Part shown: piece by piece, positions 1-15,095 of the stretch
Layout of the letters: each line of letters starts with the position of its first letter
Numbering within the stretch: position 1 is the stretch's first letter
DNA from: Phytophthora sp. 'mugwort'
Taxonomy: Eukaryota > Oomycota > Peronosporomycetes > Peronosporales > Peronosporaceae
DNA: 64,000 nucleotides
NCBI GenBank assembly: GCA_033558025.1
Contig: JAUCEF010000018.1
Coordinates: 1,612,001 to 1,676,000, forward strand
Reading direction: 5' to 3'
Notes under the pieces: model-generated
The model's input: the letters and a program-made list of their open reading frames with translations, nothing else
Told to the model about the DNA's origin: nothing
Databases searched by the model: none
Made by a program: the position numbers and the translations under genes

Positions 1-3000
1 TGGAGACGCCAGCAACGACGAGCCGCCCGTCAGGAGCACGTCACCTGCCGCGGATCCAGAGCTAGACCCACTGTGCACGTCAACGTCGCCGCCGTCGACC
101 ACAGATGAACCCACGGACAAGTTGATGGCGCCCGCAGACGCGCTGCTGCTTAAAGCTGAGCCGGACGAAATATGCACACCGCCCGACACCGCGCCATCTG
201 TACTCAGCAGCCTCACATCACCACTGCTGCTCGAGCCTTCTCCGCTGCGCAACTCCAACGATGCACCGATGCCAGACGTACTCTCTCCGCCTGACACGGT
301 CACGTCGCCTCCAGTCGCGCCAGCACCACCGGCCAAAGCCAACAAGCCGCCGGCGGCACTCAAGCTGCTGCCGCCGGACACGCTCACGAACCCACCGACA
401 CCTGCAGCTTCGCCGCCGAGCACGCTCACTGACCCGCTCGACTGCGCAAGTGATGCGCCAGACGCGATCGATACAGCACCAGACGAACCGGTTGCCACCG
501 ACCCACTTGACAGCGACACCGCGCCACTCACAGTAGTGCTTGCGCCGCCTTCCGAGCCAAGCGTCACCGACCCGCTTTCCGACGACAAGCCGTCGCCGCT
601 CAAGATCGTCACACTGCCGCCCGTCAACGACGACGTGCCACTCACCACAGACACCGCGGAGCCCTCGCCACTCACGGAAGAGCCACCTGACACCTCGATG
701 GCTCCGGCACTAGCATCTCCGGACCCGCTACCGATTCGAACAGAGCCACTAGACGCGCTGCTAGCGCTAGTGAGCACCTCGATGTCGCCGCTAGAACCGC
801 TGGGCACGACGCTCGTCGACAAAGTCACGCCGCCGCTGCTCACGGCACCACCGCCGCTCGTCAGCAGCACCGCACCGCCCACGCTCGACGCAGACGACCC
901 ACCATCAATCGACACGTCGCCTCCTGCTCCCTGAAGGTTCGCAGACCCGACGATCTTTACTTTCTGCGCCGCTGACAAGCTATCCACGCTACCCCCGACT
1001 AGCTCCACGTCGCCGCCAACAGCACTGCTGTCGCCCTGGACGAGGCTCAGGCTGCCACCAGAACGGCTACGGACAAACACGCTGCTGCCAGCCGCACTGC
1101 TACCGGAGTCGCCGCTCGACACGCTCACGTCGCCGCCAACACCGCTCGATGACGAACCGCCAGACACACGAACAGCTCCGCCAGACCCGCTGGACAACGA
1201 TGAACCACCGCTCACATCCACGGACCCGGAAAACCCCGCCAGCGACTCCCCGCCACTCACGCCAACACTGCCTCCCGACCCCGTCACACCGCTGGCACCG
1301 CCCAGCACGCTCACCAAGCCACCGACCCCTGTACTACTCGAGCCGCTGGACACACGCACAGCGCCAGACGCGCCGTCCACCGCATCGCCTGACACAAACG
1401 ACATCTCGCCAGAAGCAGACGCAGCACTAGCAGCTCCACTCTCAACCAACACAATGCCGCTCAAATCACTACCAATGCCACTCGACACAGTCACCGCGCC
1501 ACCCGTCGAAGAACTGCTAGATCCCCCCGACACAGACACACGTCCCGCTACTGTAGCCGAATCGCCAGACTGCACAGACACATCGCCGCTACTAGACGCC
1601 ACCGAAGACCCGGAAGACAGCGTCACTACGCCCGACGCAGCATCCACCGACTCGCCACTTCCCACCGTCGCCGAGCCGCTCAATGCGTCGCCGCTTGTAG
1701 AAACACCGCTCACGACATTCACGCTGCCGCTGCCCAGCAAACCCGTGCCAGACGAAATCGACACACCCCCGCCGCCGCCAGCATCGCTCACGCCGCCGTC
1801 AAGAGAAACGCCGCCTCCACTCGCAGCGCCCGTCGACGCCACACCACCGGACAAGGCAACAACTCCCGCAATACCCGATGACGCACTCAAAGAGCCGCCG
1901 CGAATACCAACCGAGCCGCCGCCCACACTGTCGATCGTGCCAGATCCGGCTACAATGTCGATCGTGCCGCCGACTGCACTGCGGCGATCGCCGCTAGACA
2001 AGCTCACCACGCCGTCCTCGCCAGACGACACGGTCACAGAGCCTCCGCGTGCACTAGAGCTACCAGTAGACCCACCGCGGATCTCCACGCCGCCTGCATC
2101 GGACGAGCTAGCAATGCCACTAGCAACGACCACTGACCCACTCGATCCACTAGCGCTGAGGCCAGACATGAGTGACAACGGACCTGACACGCCCGAGTCG
2201 GCGTCGCCCGTGCCAATGTCCACATTGCCGCTCGAGCTCGAGCCCGTCGCAGCCGCGCTGGACACCGTCATACTGCCGCTGTTCGCGCTCGCCGCGCCGC
2301 TCTCCAACGACACAGAACCGCCCGCAGACGGCCCGCTGCTGCTGCCGCCACGCATCGACAAGGAGCCGCCGCTGGACACGGTACTAGAGCCACCAACTAC
2401 GACCACAGATCCGGAAGTGCTGCCGCTCGAGTCCCCACTGCCCAACGTCACATCGCCAGACACGTCACCATCCGACACGCCACTCGCCACGTTCACCGAC
2501 CCGCTGCCACTGCCAGCAGTCGAACCCACCACAACGCTACCACTGACTGCGGACGCATCGTCACTTCCCCCGCTCAACACGGACACCGACCCGCCCTGTG
2601 CGACACCAGAGCCGCCCGACACCGATACCAGACCACCGGCATTGTCTCCGACAGAACTGCCACCCTCTAATCGAATGGCGCCAGCCACCGCTCCTGTAGA
2701 TGGAGACGCCAGCAACGACGAGCCGCCCGTCAGGAGCACGTCACCTGCCGCGGATCCAGAGCTAGACCCACTGTGCACGTCAACGTTGCCGCCGTCGACC
2801 ACAGATGAACCCACGGACAAGTTGATGGCGCCCGCAGACGCGCTGCTGCTTAAAGCTGAGCCGGACGAAATATGCACACCGCCCGACACCGCGCCATCTG
2901 TACTCAGCAGCCTCACATCACCACTGCTGCTCGAGCCTTCTCCGCTGCGCAACTCCAACGATGCACCGATGCCAGACGTACTCTCTCCGCCTGACACGGT

Positions 3001-6000
3001 CACGTCGCCTCCAGTCGCGCCAGCACCACCGGCCAAAGCCAACAAGCCGCCGGCGGCACTCAAGCTGCTGCCGCCGGACACGCTCACGAACCCACCGACA
3101 CCTGCAGCTTCGCCGCCGAGCACGCTCACTGACCCGCTCGACTGCGCAAGTGATGCGCCAGACGCGATCGATACAGCACCAGACGAACCGGTTGCCACCG
3201 ACCCACTTGACAGCGACACCGCGCCACTCACAGTAGTGCTTGCGCCGCCTTCCGAGCCAAGCGTCACCGACCCGCTTTCCGACGACAAGCCGTCGCCGCT
3301 CAAGATCGTCACACTGCCGCCCGTCAACGACGACGCGCCACTCACCACAGACACCGCGGAGCCCTCGCCACTCACGGAAGAGCCACCTGACACCTCGATG
3401 GCTCCGGCACTAGCATCTCCGGACCCGCTACCGATTCGAACAGAGCCACTAGACGCGCTGCTAGCGCTAGTGAGCACCTCGATGTCGCCGCTAGAACCGC
3501 TGGGCACGACGCTCGTCGACAAAGTCACGCCGCCGCTGCTCACGGCACCACCGCCGCTCGTCAGCAGCACCGCACCGCCCACGCTCGACGCAGACGACCC
3601 ACCATCAATCGACACGTCGCCTCCTGCTCCCTGAAGGTTCGCAGACCCGACGATCTTTACTTTCTGCGCCGCTGACAAGCTATCCACGCTACCCCCGACT
3701 AGCTCCACGTCGCCGCCAACAGCACTGCTGTCGCCCTGGACGAGGCTCAGGCTGCCACCAGCACCGCTACGGACAAACACGCTGCTGCCAGCCGCACTGC
3801 TACCGGAGTCGCCGCTCGACACGCTCACGTCGCCGCCAACACCGCTCGATGACGAACCGCCAGACACACGAACAGCTCCGCCAGACCCGCTGGACAACGA
3901 TGAACCACCGCTCACATCCACGGACCCGGAAGACCCCGCCAGCGACTCCCCGCCACTCACGCCAACACTGCCTCCCGACCCCGTCACACCGCTGGCACCG
4001 CCCAGCACGCTCACCAAGCCACCGACCCCTGTACTACTCGAGCCGCTGGACACACGCACAGCGCCAGACGCGCCGTCCACCGCATCGCCTGACACAAACG
4101 ACATCTCGCCAGAAGCAGACGCAGCACTAGCAGCTCCACTCTCAACCAACACAATGCCGCTCAAATCACTACCAATGCCACTCGACACAGTCACCGCGCC
4201 GCCCGTCGAAGAACTGCTAGATCCCCCCGACACAGACACACGTCCCGCTACTGTAGCCGAATCGCCAGATTGCACAGACACCTCGCCGCTGCTAGACGCC
4301 ACCGAAGACCCGGAAGACAGCGTCACTACGCCCGACGCAGCATCCACCGACTCGCCACTTCCCACCGTCGCCGAGCCGCTCAATGCGTCGCCGCTTGTAG
4401 AAACACCGCTCACGACATTCACGCTGCCGCTGCCCAGCAAACCCGTGCCAGACGAAATCGACACACCCCCGCCGCCGCCAGCATCGCTCACGCCGCCGTC
4501 AAGAGAAACGCCGCCTCCACTCGCAGCGCCCGTCGACGCCGCACCACCGGACAAGGCAACAACTCCCGCAATACCCGATGACGCACTCAAAGAGCCGCCG
4601 CGAATACCAACCGAGCCGCCGCCCACACTGTCGATCGTGCCAGATCCGGCTACAATGTCGATCGTGCCGCCGACTGCACTGCGGCGATCGCCGCTAGACA
4701 AGCTCACCACGCCGTCCTCGCCAGACGACACGGTCACAGAGCCTCCGCGTGCACTAGAGCTACCAGTAGACCCACCGCGGATCTCCACGCCGCCTGCATC
4801 GGACGAGCTAGCAATGCCACTAGCAACGACCACTGACCCACTCGATCCACTAGCGCTGAGGCCAGACATGAGCGACAACGGACCTGACACGCCCGAGTCG
4901 GCGTCGCCCGTGCCAATGTCCACATTGCCGCTCGAGCTCGAGCCCGTCGCAGCCGCGCTGGACACCGTCATACTGCCGCTGTTCGCGCTCGCCGCGCCGC
5001 TCTCCAACGACACAGAACCGCCCGCAGACGGCCCGCTGCTGCTGCCGCCACGCATCGACAAGGAGCCGCCGCTGGACACGGTACTAGAGCCACCAACTAT
5101 GGCCACAGATCCGGAAGTGCTGCCGCTCGAGTCCCCACTGCCCAACGTCACATCGCCAGACACGTCACCATCCGACACGCCACTCGCCACGTTCACCGAC
5201 CCGCTGCCACTGCCAGCAGTCGAACCCACCACAACGCTACCACTGACTGCGGACGCATCGTCACTTCCCCCGCTCAACACGGACACCGACCCGCCCTGTG
5301 CGACACCAGAGCCGCCCGACACCGATACCAGACCACCAGCATTGTCTCCGACAGAACTGCCACCCTCTAATCGAATGGCGCCAGCCACCGCTCCTGTAGA
5401 TGGAGACGCCAGCAACGACGAGCCGCCCGTCAGGAGCACGTCACCTGCCGCGGATCCAGAGCTAGACCCACTGTGCACGTCAACGTCGCCGCCGTCGACC
5501 ACAGATGAGCCCACGGACAAGTTGATGGCGCCCGCAGACGCGCTGCTGCTTAAAGCTGAGCCGGACGAAATATGCACACCGCCCGACACCGCGCCATCTG
5601 TACTCAGCAGCCTCACATCACCACTGCTGCTCGAGCCTTCTCCGCTGCGCAACTCCAACGATGCACCGATGCCAGACGTACTCTCTCCGCCTGACACGGT
5701 CACGTCGCCTCCAGTCGCGCCAGCACCACCGGCCAAAGCCAACAAGCCGCCGGCGGCACTCAAGCTGCTGCCGCCGGACACGCTCACGAACCCACCGACA
5801 CCTGCAGCTTCGCCGCCGAGCACGCTCACTGACCCGCTCGACTGCGCAAGTGATGCGCCAGACGCGATCGATACAGCACCAGACGAACCGGTTGCCACCG
5901 ACCCACTTGACAGCGACACCGCGCCACTCACAGTAGTGCTTGCGCCGCCTTCCGAGCCAAGCGTCACCGACCCGCTTTCCGACGACAAGCCGTCGCCGCT

Positions 6001-9000
6001 CAAGATCGTCACACTGCCGCCCGTCAACGACGACGTGCCACTCACCACAGACACCGCGGAGCCCTCGCCACTCACGGAAGAGCCACCTGACACCTCGATG
6101 GCTCCGGCACTAGCATCTCCGGACCCGCTACCGATTCGAACAGAGCCACTAGACGCGCTGCTAGTGCTAGTGAGCACCTCGATGTCGCCGCTAGAACCGC
6201 TGGGCACGACGCTCGTCGACAAAGTCACGCCGCCGCTGCTCACGGCACCACCGCCGCTCGTCAGCAGCACCGCACCGCCCACGCTCGACGCAGACGACCC
6301 ACCATCAATCGACACGTCGCCTCCTGCTCCCTGAAGGTTCGCAGACCCGACGATCTTTACTTTCTGCGCCGCTGACAAGCTATCCACGCTACCCCCGACT
6401 AGCTCCACGTCGCCGCCAACAGCACTGCTGTCGCCCTGGACGAGGCTCAGGCTGCCACCAGCACCGCTACGGACAAACACGCTGCTGCCAGCCGCACTGC
6501 TACCGGAGTCGCCGCTCGACACGCTCACGTCGCCGCCAACACCGCTCGATGACGAACCGCCAGACACACGAACAGCTCCGCCAGACCCGCTGGACAACGA
6601 TGAACCACCGCTCACATCCACGGACCCGGAAGACCCCGCCAGCGACTCCCCGCCACTCACGCCAACACTGCCTCCCGACCCCGTCACACCGCTGGCACCG
6701 CCCAGCACGCTCACCAAGCCACCGACCCCTGTACTACTCGAGCCGCTGGACACACGCACAGCGCCAGACGCGCCGTCCACCGCATCGCCTGACACAAACG
6801 ACATCTCGCCAGAAGCAGACGCAGCACTAGCAGCTCCACTCTCAACCAACACAATGCCGCTCAAATCACTACCAATGCCACTCGACACAGTCACCGCGCC
6901 GCCCGTCGAAGAACTGCTAGATCCCCCCGACACAGACACACGTCCCGCTACTGTAGCCGAATCGCCAGATTGCACAGACACCTCGCCGCTGCTAGACGCC
7001 ACCGAAGACCCGGAAGACAGCGTCACTACGCCCGACGCAGCATCCACCGACTCGCCACTTCCCACCGTCGCCGAGCCGCTCAATGCGTCGCCGCTTGTAG
7101 AAACACCGCTCACGACATTCACGCTGCCGCTGCCCAGCAAACCCGTGCCAGACGAAATCGACACACCCCCGCCGCCGCCAGCATCGCTCACGCCGCCGTC
7201 AAGAGAAACGCCGCCTCCACTCGCAGCGCCCGTCGACGCCACACCACCGGACAAGGCAACAACTCCCGCAATACCCGATGACGCACTCAAAGAGCCGCCG
7301 CGAATACCAACCGAGCCGCCGCCCACACTGTCGATCGTGCCAGATCCGGCTACAATGTCGATCGTGCCGCCGACTGCACTGCGGCGATCGCCGCTAGACA
7401 AGCTCACCACGCCGTCCTCGCCAGACGACACGATCACAGAGCCTCCGCGTGCACTAGAGCTACCAGTAGACCCACCGCGGATCTCCACGCCGCCTGCATC
7501 GGACGAGCTAGCAATGCCACTAGCAACGACCACTGACCCACTCGATCCACTAGCGCTGAGGCCAGACATGAGCGACAACGGACCTGACACGCCCGAGTCG
7601 GCGTCGCCCGTGCCAATGTCCACATTGCCGCTCGAGCTCGAGCCCGTCGCAGCCGCGCTGGACACCGTCATACTGCCGCTGTTCGCGCTCGCCGCGCCGC
7701 TCTCCAACGACACAGAACCGCCCGCAGACGGCCCGCTGCTGCTGCCGCCACGCATCGACAAGGAGCCGCCGCTGGACACGGTACTAGAGCCACCAACTAT
7801 GGCCACAGATCCGGAAGTGCTGCCGCTCGAGTCCCCACTGCCCAACGTCACATCGCCAGACACGTCACCATCCGACACGCCACTCGCCACGTTCACCGAC
7901 CCGCTGCCACTGCCAGCAGTCGAACCCACCACAACGCTACCACTGACTGCGGACGCATCGTCACTTCCCCCGCTCAACACGGACACCGACCCGCCCTGTG
8001 CGACACCAGAGCCGCCCGACACCGATACCAGACCACCAGCATTGTCTCCGACAGAACTGCCACCCTCTAATCGAATGGCGCCAGCCACCGCTCCTATAGA
8101 TGGAGACGCCAGCAACGACGAGCCGCCCGTCAGGAGCACGTCACCTGCCGCGGATCCAGAGCTAGACCCACTGTGCACGTCAACGTCGCCGCCGTCGACC
8201 ACAGATGAACCCACCGACAAGTTGATGGCGCCCGCAGACGCGCTGCTGCTTAAAGCTGAGCCGGACGAAATATGCACACCGCCCGACACCGCGCCATCTG
8301 TACTCAGCAGCCTCACATCACCACTGCTGCTCGAGCCTTCTCCGCTGCGCAACTCCAACGATGCACCGATGCCAGACGTACTCTCTCCGCCTGACACGGT
8401 CACGTCGCCTCCAGTCGCGCCAGCACCACCGGCCAAAGCCAACAAGCCGCCGGCGGCACTCAAGCTGCTGCCGCCGGACACGCTCACGAACCCACCGACA
8501 CCTGCAGCTTCGCCGCCGAGCACGCTCACTGACCCGCTCGACTGCGCAAGTGATGCGCCAGACGCGATCGATACAGCACCAGACGAACCGGTTGCCACCG
8601 ACCCACTTGACAGCGACACCGCGCCACTCACAGTAGTGCTTGCGCCGCCTTCCGAGCCAAGCGTCACCGACCCGCTTTCCGACGACAAGCCGTCGCCGCT
8701 CAAGATCGTCACACTGCCGCCCGTCAACGACGACGTGCCACTCACCACAGACACCGCGGAGCCCTCGCCACTCACGGAAGAGCCACCTGACACCTCGATG
8801 GCTCCGGCACTAGCATCTCCGGACCCGCTACCGATTCGAACAGAGCCACTAGACGCGCTGCTAGTGCTAGTGAGCACCTCGATGTCGCCGCTAGAACCGC
8901 TGGGCACGACGCTCGTCGACAAAGTCACGCCGCCGCTGCTCACGGCACCACCGCCGCTCGTCAGCAGCACCGCACCGCCCACGCTCGACGCAGACGACCC

Positions 9001-12000
9001 ACCATCAATCGACACGTCGCCTCCTGCTCCCTGAAGGTTCGCAGACCCGACGATCTTTACTTTCTGCGCCGCTGACAAGCTATCCACGCTACCCCCGACT
9101 AGCTCCACGTCGCCGCTAACAGCACTGCTGTCGCCCTGGACGAGGCTCAGGCTGCCACCAGAACCGCTACGGACAAACACGCTGCTGCCAGCCGCACTGC
9201 TACCGGAGTTACCACTCGACACACTCACATCGCCGCCAACACCGCTCGATGACGAACCGCCAGACACACGAACAGCTCCGCCAGACCCGCTGGACAACGA
9301 TGAACCACCGCTCACATCCACGGACCCGGAAGACCCCGCCAGCGACTCCCCGCCACTCACGCCAACACTGCCTCCCGACCCCGTCACACCGCTGGCACCG
9401 CCCAGCACGCTCACCAAGCCACCGACCCCTGTACTACTCGAGCCGCTGGACACACGCACAGCGCCAGACGCGCCGTCCACCGCATCGCCTGACACAAACG
9501 ACATCTCGCCAGAAGCAGACGCAGCACTAGCAGCTCCACTCTCAACCAACACAATGCCGCTCAAATCACTACCAATGCCACTCGACACAGTCACCGCGCC
9601 GCCCGTCGAAGAACTGCTAGATCCCCCCGACACAGACACACGTCCCGCTACTGTAGCCGAATCGCCAGACTGCACAGACACATCGCCGCTACTAGACGCC
9701 ACCGAAGACCCGGAAGACAGCGTCACTACGCCCGACGCAGCATCCACCGACTCGCCACTTCCCACCGTCGCCGAGCCGCTCAATGCGTCGCCGCTTGTAG
9801 AAACACCGCTCACGACATTCACGCTGCCGCTGCCCAGCAAACCCGTGCCAGACGAAATCGACACACCCCCGCCGCCGCCAGCATCGCTCACGCCGCCGTC
9901 AAGAGAAACACCGCCTCCACTCGCAGCGCCCGTCGACGCCGCACCACCGGACAAGGCAACAACTCCCGCAATACCCGATGACGCACTCAAAGAGCCGCCG
10001 CGAATACCAACCGAGCCGCCGCCCACACTGTCGATCGTGCCAGATCCGGCTACAATGTCGATCGTGCCGCCGACTGCACTGCGGCGATCGCCGCTAGACA
10101 AGCTCACCACGCCGTCCTCGCCAGACGACACGGTCACAGAGCCTCCGCGTGCACTAGAGCTACCAGTAGACCCACCGCGGATCTCCACGCCGCCTGCATC
10201 GGACGAGCTAGCAATGCCACTAGCAACGACCACTGACCCACTCGATCCACTAGCGCTGAGGCCAGACATGAGCGACAACGGACCTGACACGCCCGAGTCG
10301 GCGTCGCCCGTGCCAATGTCCACATTGCCGCTCGAGCTCGAGCCCGTCGCAGCCGCGCTGGACACCGTCATACTGCCGCTGTTCGCGCTCGCCGCGCCGC
10401 TCTCCAACGACACAGAACCGCCCGCAGACGGCCCGCTGCTGCTGCCGCCACGCATCGACAAGGAGCCGCCGCTGGACACGGTACTAGAGCCACCAACTAT
10501 GGCCACAGATCCGGAAGTGCTGCCGCTCGAGTCCCCACTGCCCAACGTCACATCGCCAGACACGTCACCATCCGACACGCCACTCGCCACGTTCACCGAC
10601 CCGCTGCCACTGCCAGCAGTCGAACCCACCACAACGCTACCACTGACTGCGGACGCATCGTCACTTCCCCCGCTCAACACGGACACCGACCCGCCCTGTG
10701 CGACACCAGAGCCGCCCGACACCGATACCAGACCACCAGCATTGTCTCCGACAGAACTGCCACCCTCTAATCGAATGGCGCCAGCCACCGCTCCTGTAGA
10801 TGGAGACGCCAGCAACGACGAGCCGCCCGTCAGGAGCACGTCACCTGCCGCGGATCCAGAGCTAGACCCACTGTGCACGTCAACGTCGCCGCCGTCGACC
10901 ACAGATGAGCCCACGGACAAGTTGATGGCGCCCGCAGACGCGCTGCTGCTTAAAGCTGAGCCGGACGAAATATGCACACCGCCCGACACCGCGCCATCTG
11001 TACTCAGCAGCCTCACATCACCACTGCTGCTCGAGCCTTCTCCGCTGCGCAACTCCAACGATGCACCGATGCCAGACGTACTCTCTCCGCCTGACACGGT
11101 CACGTCGCCTCCAGTCGCGCCAGCACCACCGGCCAAAGCCAACAAGCCGCCGGCGGCACTCAAGCTGCTGCCGCCGGACACGCTCACGAACCCACCGACA
11201 CCTGCAGCTTCGCCGCCGAGCACGCTCACTGACCCGCTCGACTGCGCAAGTGATGCGCCAGACGCGATCGATACAGCACCAGACGAACCGGTTGCCACCG
11301 ACCCACTTGACAGCGACACCGCGCCACTCACAGTAGTGCTTGCGCCGCCTTCCGAGCCAAGCGTCACCGACCCGCTTTCCGACGACAAGCCGTCGCCGCT
11401 CAAGATCGTCACACTGCCGCCCGTCAACGACGACGTGCCACTCACCACAGACACCGCGGAGCCCTCGCCACTCACGGAAGAGCCACCTGACACCTCGATG
11501 GCTCCGGCACTAGCATCTCCGGACCCGCTACCGATTCGAACAGAGCCACTAGACGCGCTGCTAGCGCTAGTGAGCACCTCGATGTCGCCGCTAGAACCGC
11601 TGGGCACGACGCTCGTCGACAAAGTCACGCCGCCGCTGCTCACGGCACCACCGCCGCTCGTCAGCAACACCGCACCGCCCACGCTCGACGCAGACGACCC
11701 ACCATCAATCGACACGTCGCCTCCTGCTCCCTGAAGGTTCGCAGACCCGACGATCTTTACTTTCTGCGCCGCTGACAAGCTATCCACGCTACCCCCGACT
11801 AGCTCCACGTCGCCGCCAACAGCACTGCTGTCGCCCTGGACGAGGCTCAGGCTGCCACCAGAACCGCTACGGACAAACACGCTGCTGCCAGCCGCACTGC
11901 TACCGGAGTCGCCGCTCGACACGCTCACGTCGCCGCCAACACCGCTCGATGACGAACCGCCAGACACACGAACAGCTCCGCCAGACCCGCTGGACAACGA

Positions 12001-15000
12001 TGAACCACCGCTCACATCCACGGACCCGGAAAACCCCGCCAGCGACTCCCCGCCACTCACGCCAACACTGCCTCCCGACCCCGTCACACCGCTGGCACCG
12101 CCCAGCACGCTCACCAAGCCACCGACCCCTGTACTACTAGAGCCGCTGGACACACGCACAGCGCCAGACGCGCCGTCCACCGCATCGCCTGACACAAACG
12201 ACATCTCGCCAGAAGCAGACGCAGCACTAGCAGCTCCACTCTCAACCAACACAATGCCGCTCAAATCACTACCAATGCCACTCGACACAGTCACCGCGCC
12301 GCCCGTCGAAGAACTGCTAGATCCCCCCGACACAGACACACGTCCCGCTACTGTAGCCGAATCGCCAGATTGCACAGACACCTCGCCGCTGCTAGACGCC
12401 ACCGAAGACCCGGAAGACAGCGTCACTACGCCCGACGCAGCATCCACCGACTCGCCACTTCCCACCGTCGCCGAGCCGCTCAATGCGTCGCCGCTTGTAG
12501 AAACACCGCTCACGACATTCACGCTGCCGCTGCCCAGCAAACCCGTGCCAGACGAAATCGACACACCGCCGCCGCCGCCAGCATCGCTCACGCCGCCGTC
12601 AAGAGAAACGCCGCCTCCACTCGCAGCGCCCGTCGACGCCGCACCACCGGACAAGGCAACAACTCCCGCACTACCCGATGACGCACTCAAAGAGCCGCCG
12701 CGAATACCAACCGAGCCGCCGCCCACACTGTCGATCGTGCCAGATCCGGCTACAATGTCGATCGTGCCGCCGACTGCACTGCGGCGATCGCCGCTAGACA
12801 AGCTCACCACGCCGTCCTCGCCAGACGACACGGTCACAGAGCCTCCGCGTGCACTAGAGCTACCAGTAGACCCACCGCGGATCTCCACGCCGCCTGCATC
12901 GGACGAGCTAGCAATGCCACTAGCAACGACCACTGACCCACTCGATCCACTAGCGCTGAGGCCAGACATGAGCGACAACGGACCTGACACGCCCGAGTCG
13001 GCGTCGCCCGTGCCAATGTCCACATTGCCGCTCGAGCTCGAGCCCGTCGCAGCCGCGCTGGACACCGTCATACTGCCGCTGTTCGCGCTCGCCGCGCCGC
13101 TCTCCAACGACACAGAACCGCCCGCAGACGGCCCGCTGCTGCTGCCGCCACGCATCGACAAGGAGCCGCCGCTGGACACGGTACTAGAGCCACCAACTAC
13201 GACCACAGATCCGGAAGTGCTGCCGCTCGAGTCCCCACTGCCCAACGTCACATCGCCAGACACGTCACCATCCGACACGCCACTCGCCACGTTCACCGAC
13301 CCGCTGCCACTGCCAGCAGTCGAACCCACCACAACGCTACCACTGACTGCGGACGCATCGTCACTTCCCCCGCTCAACACGGACACCGACCCGCCCTGTG
13401 CGACACCAGAGCCGCCCGACACCGATACCAGACCACCAGCATTGTCTCCGACAGAACTGCCACCCTCTAATCGAATGGCGCCAGCCACCGCTCCTGTAGA
13501 TGGAGACGCCAGCAACGACGAGCCGCCCGTCAGGAGCACGTCACCTGCCGCGGATCCAGAGCTAGACCCACTGTGCACGTCAACGTCGCCGCCGTCGACC
13601 ACAGATGAACCCACGGACAAGTTGATGGCGCCCGCAGACGCGCTGCTGCTTAAAGCTGAGCCGGACGAAATATGCACACCGCCCGACACCGCGCCATCTG
13701 TACTCAGCAGCCTCACATCACCACTGCTGCTCGAGCCTTCTCCGCTGCGCAACTCCAACGATGCACCGATGCCAGACGTACTCTCTCCGCCTGACACGGT
13801 CACGTCGCCTCCAGTCGCGCCAGCACCACCGGCCAAAGCCAACAAGCCGCCGGCGGCACTCAAGCTGCTGCCGCCGGACACGCTCACGAACCCACCGACA
13901 CCTGCAGCTTCGCCGCCGAGCACGCTCACTGACCCGCTCGACTGCGCAAGTGATGCGCCAGACGCGATCGATACAGCACCAGACGAACCGGTTGCCACCG
14001 ACCCACTTGACAGCGACACCGCGCCACTCACAGTAGTGCTTGCGCCGCCTTCCGAGCCAAGCGTCACCGACCCGCTTTCCGACGACAAGCCGTCGCCGCT
14101 CAAGATCGTCACACTGCCGCCCGTCAACGACGACGTGCCACTCACCACAGACACCGCGGAGCCCTCGCCACTCACGGAAGAGCCACCTGACACCTCGATG
14201 GCTCCGGCACTAGCATCTCCGGACCCGCTACCGATTCGAACAGAGCCACTAGACGCGCTGCTAGTGCTAGTGAGCACCTCGATGTCGCCGCTAGAACCGC
14301 TGGGCACGACGCTCGTCGACAAAGTCACGCCGCCGCTGCTCACGGCACCACCGCCGCTCGTCAGCAGCACCGCACCGCCCACGCTCGACGCAGACGACCC
14401 ACCATCAATCGACACGTCGCCACCTGCTCCCTGAAGGTTCGCAGACCCGACGATCTTTACTTTCTGCGCCGCTGACAAGCTATCCACGCTACCCCCGACT
14501 AGCTCCACGTCGCCGCCAACAGCACTGCTATCGCCCTGGACGAGGCTCAGGCTGCCACCAGAACCGCTGCGGACAGACACATTGCTGCCAGCCGCACTGC
14601 TACCGGAGTTACCACTCGACACACTCACATCGCCGCCAACACCGCTCGATGACGAACCGCCAGACACACGAACAGCTCCGCCAGACCCGCTGGACAACGA
14701 TGAACCACCGCTCACATCCACGGACCCGGAAAACCCCGCCAGCGACTCCCCGCCACTCACGCCAACACTGCCTCCCGACCCCGTCACACCGCTGGCACCG
14801 CCCAGCACGCTCACCAAGCCACCGACCCCTGTACTACTCGAGCCGCTGGACACACGCACAGCGCCAGACGCGCCGTCCACCGCATCGCCTGACACAAACG
14901 ACATCTCGCCAGAAGCAGAGGCAGCACTAGCAGCTCCACTCTCAACCAACACAATGCCGCTCAAATCACTACCAATGCCACTCGACACAGTCACCGCACC

Positions 15001-15095
15001 ACCCGTCGAAGAACTGCTAGATCCCCCCGACACAGACACACGTCCCGCTACTGTAGCCGAATCGCCAGACTGCACAGACACGTCGCCGCTACTAG
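1..15095 (-). repeat. Coding tandem array A, 2700 bp units, about 5.6 copies, truncated by window edge
   Basis: Base 1 onward recurs at 2701, 5401, 8101, 10801 and 13501 with only scattered substitutions. The unit is exactly 2700 bp = 900 codons, about 60 strands of 15 residues, so copy number can change without breaking the frame. Each unit carries one landmark strand, KVKIVGSANLQGAGGD (for example around 920-965), which holds the only two Lys codons I found in the unit. The array stops abruptly near 15095, where the sequence becomes unique. The left end is beyond the window. Confidence 0.95.

Noticed and set aside
1149..1430. Repeated Arg/His/Thr-rich 91-104 codon plus-strand frames (several per unit)
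   Set aside because: Third-frame shadows of the same repeat; low-complexity composition and no independent conservation.
2034..2225. Short minus-strand frames of 60-110 codons inside the arrays
   Set aside because: They are in the wrong frame relative to the continuous coding frame and recur only because the DNA repeats.
1454..3634. Long plus-strand open frames (726 and 724 codons, Pro/Thr/Leu/Asp-rich) repeated in every array unit
   Set aside because: They are the antisense shadow of the Gly/Ser/Val codons of the minus-strand gene; they exist only inside the GC-rich arrays, break up in the less GC-rich single-copy parts, have no domain, and each is bounded by the repeat unit rather than by gene signals.
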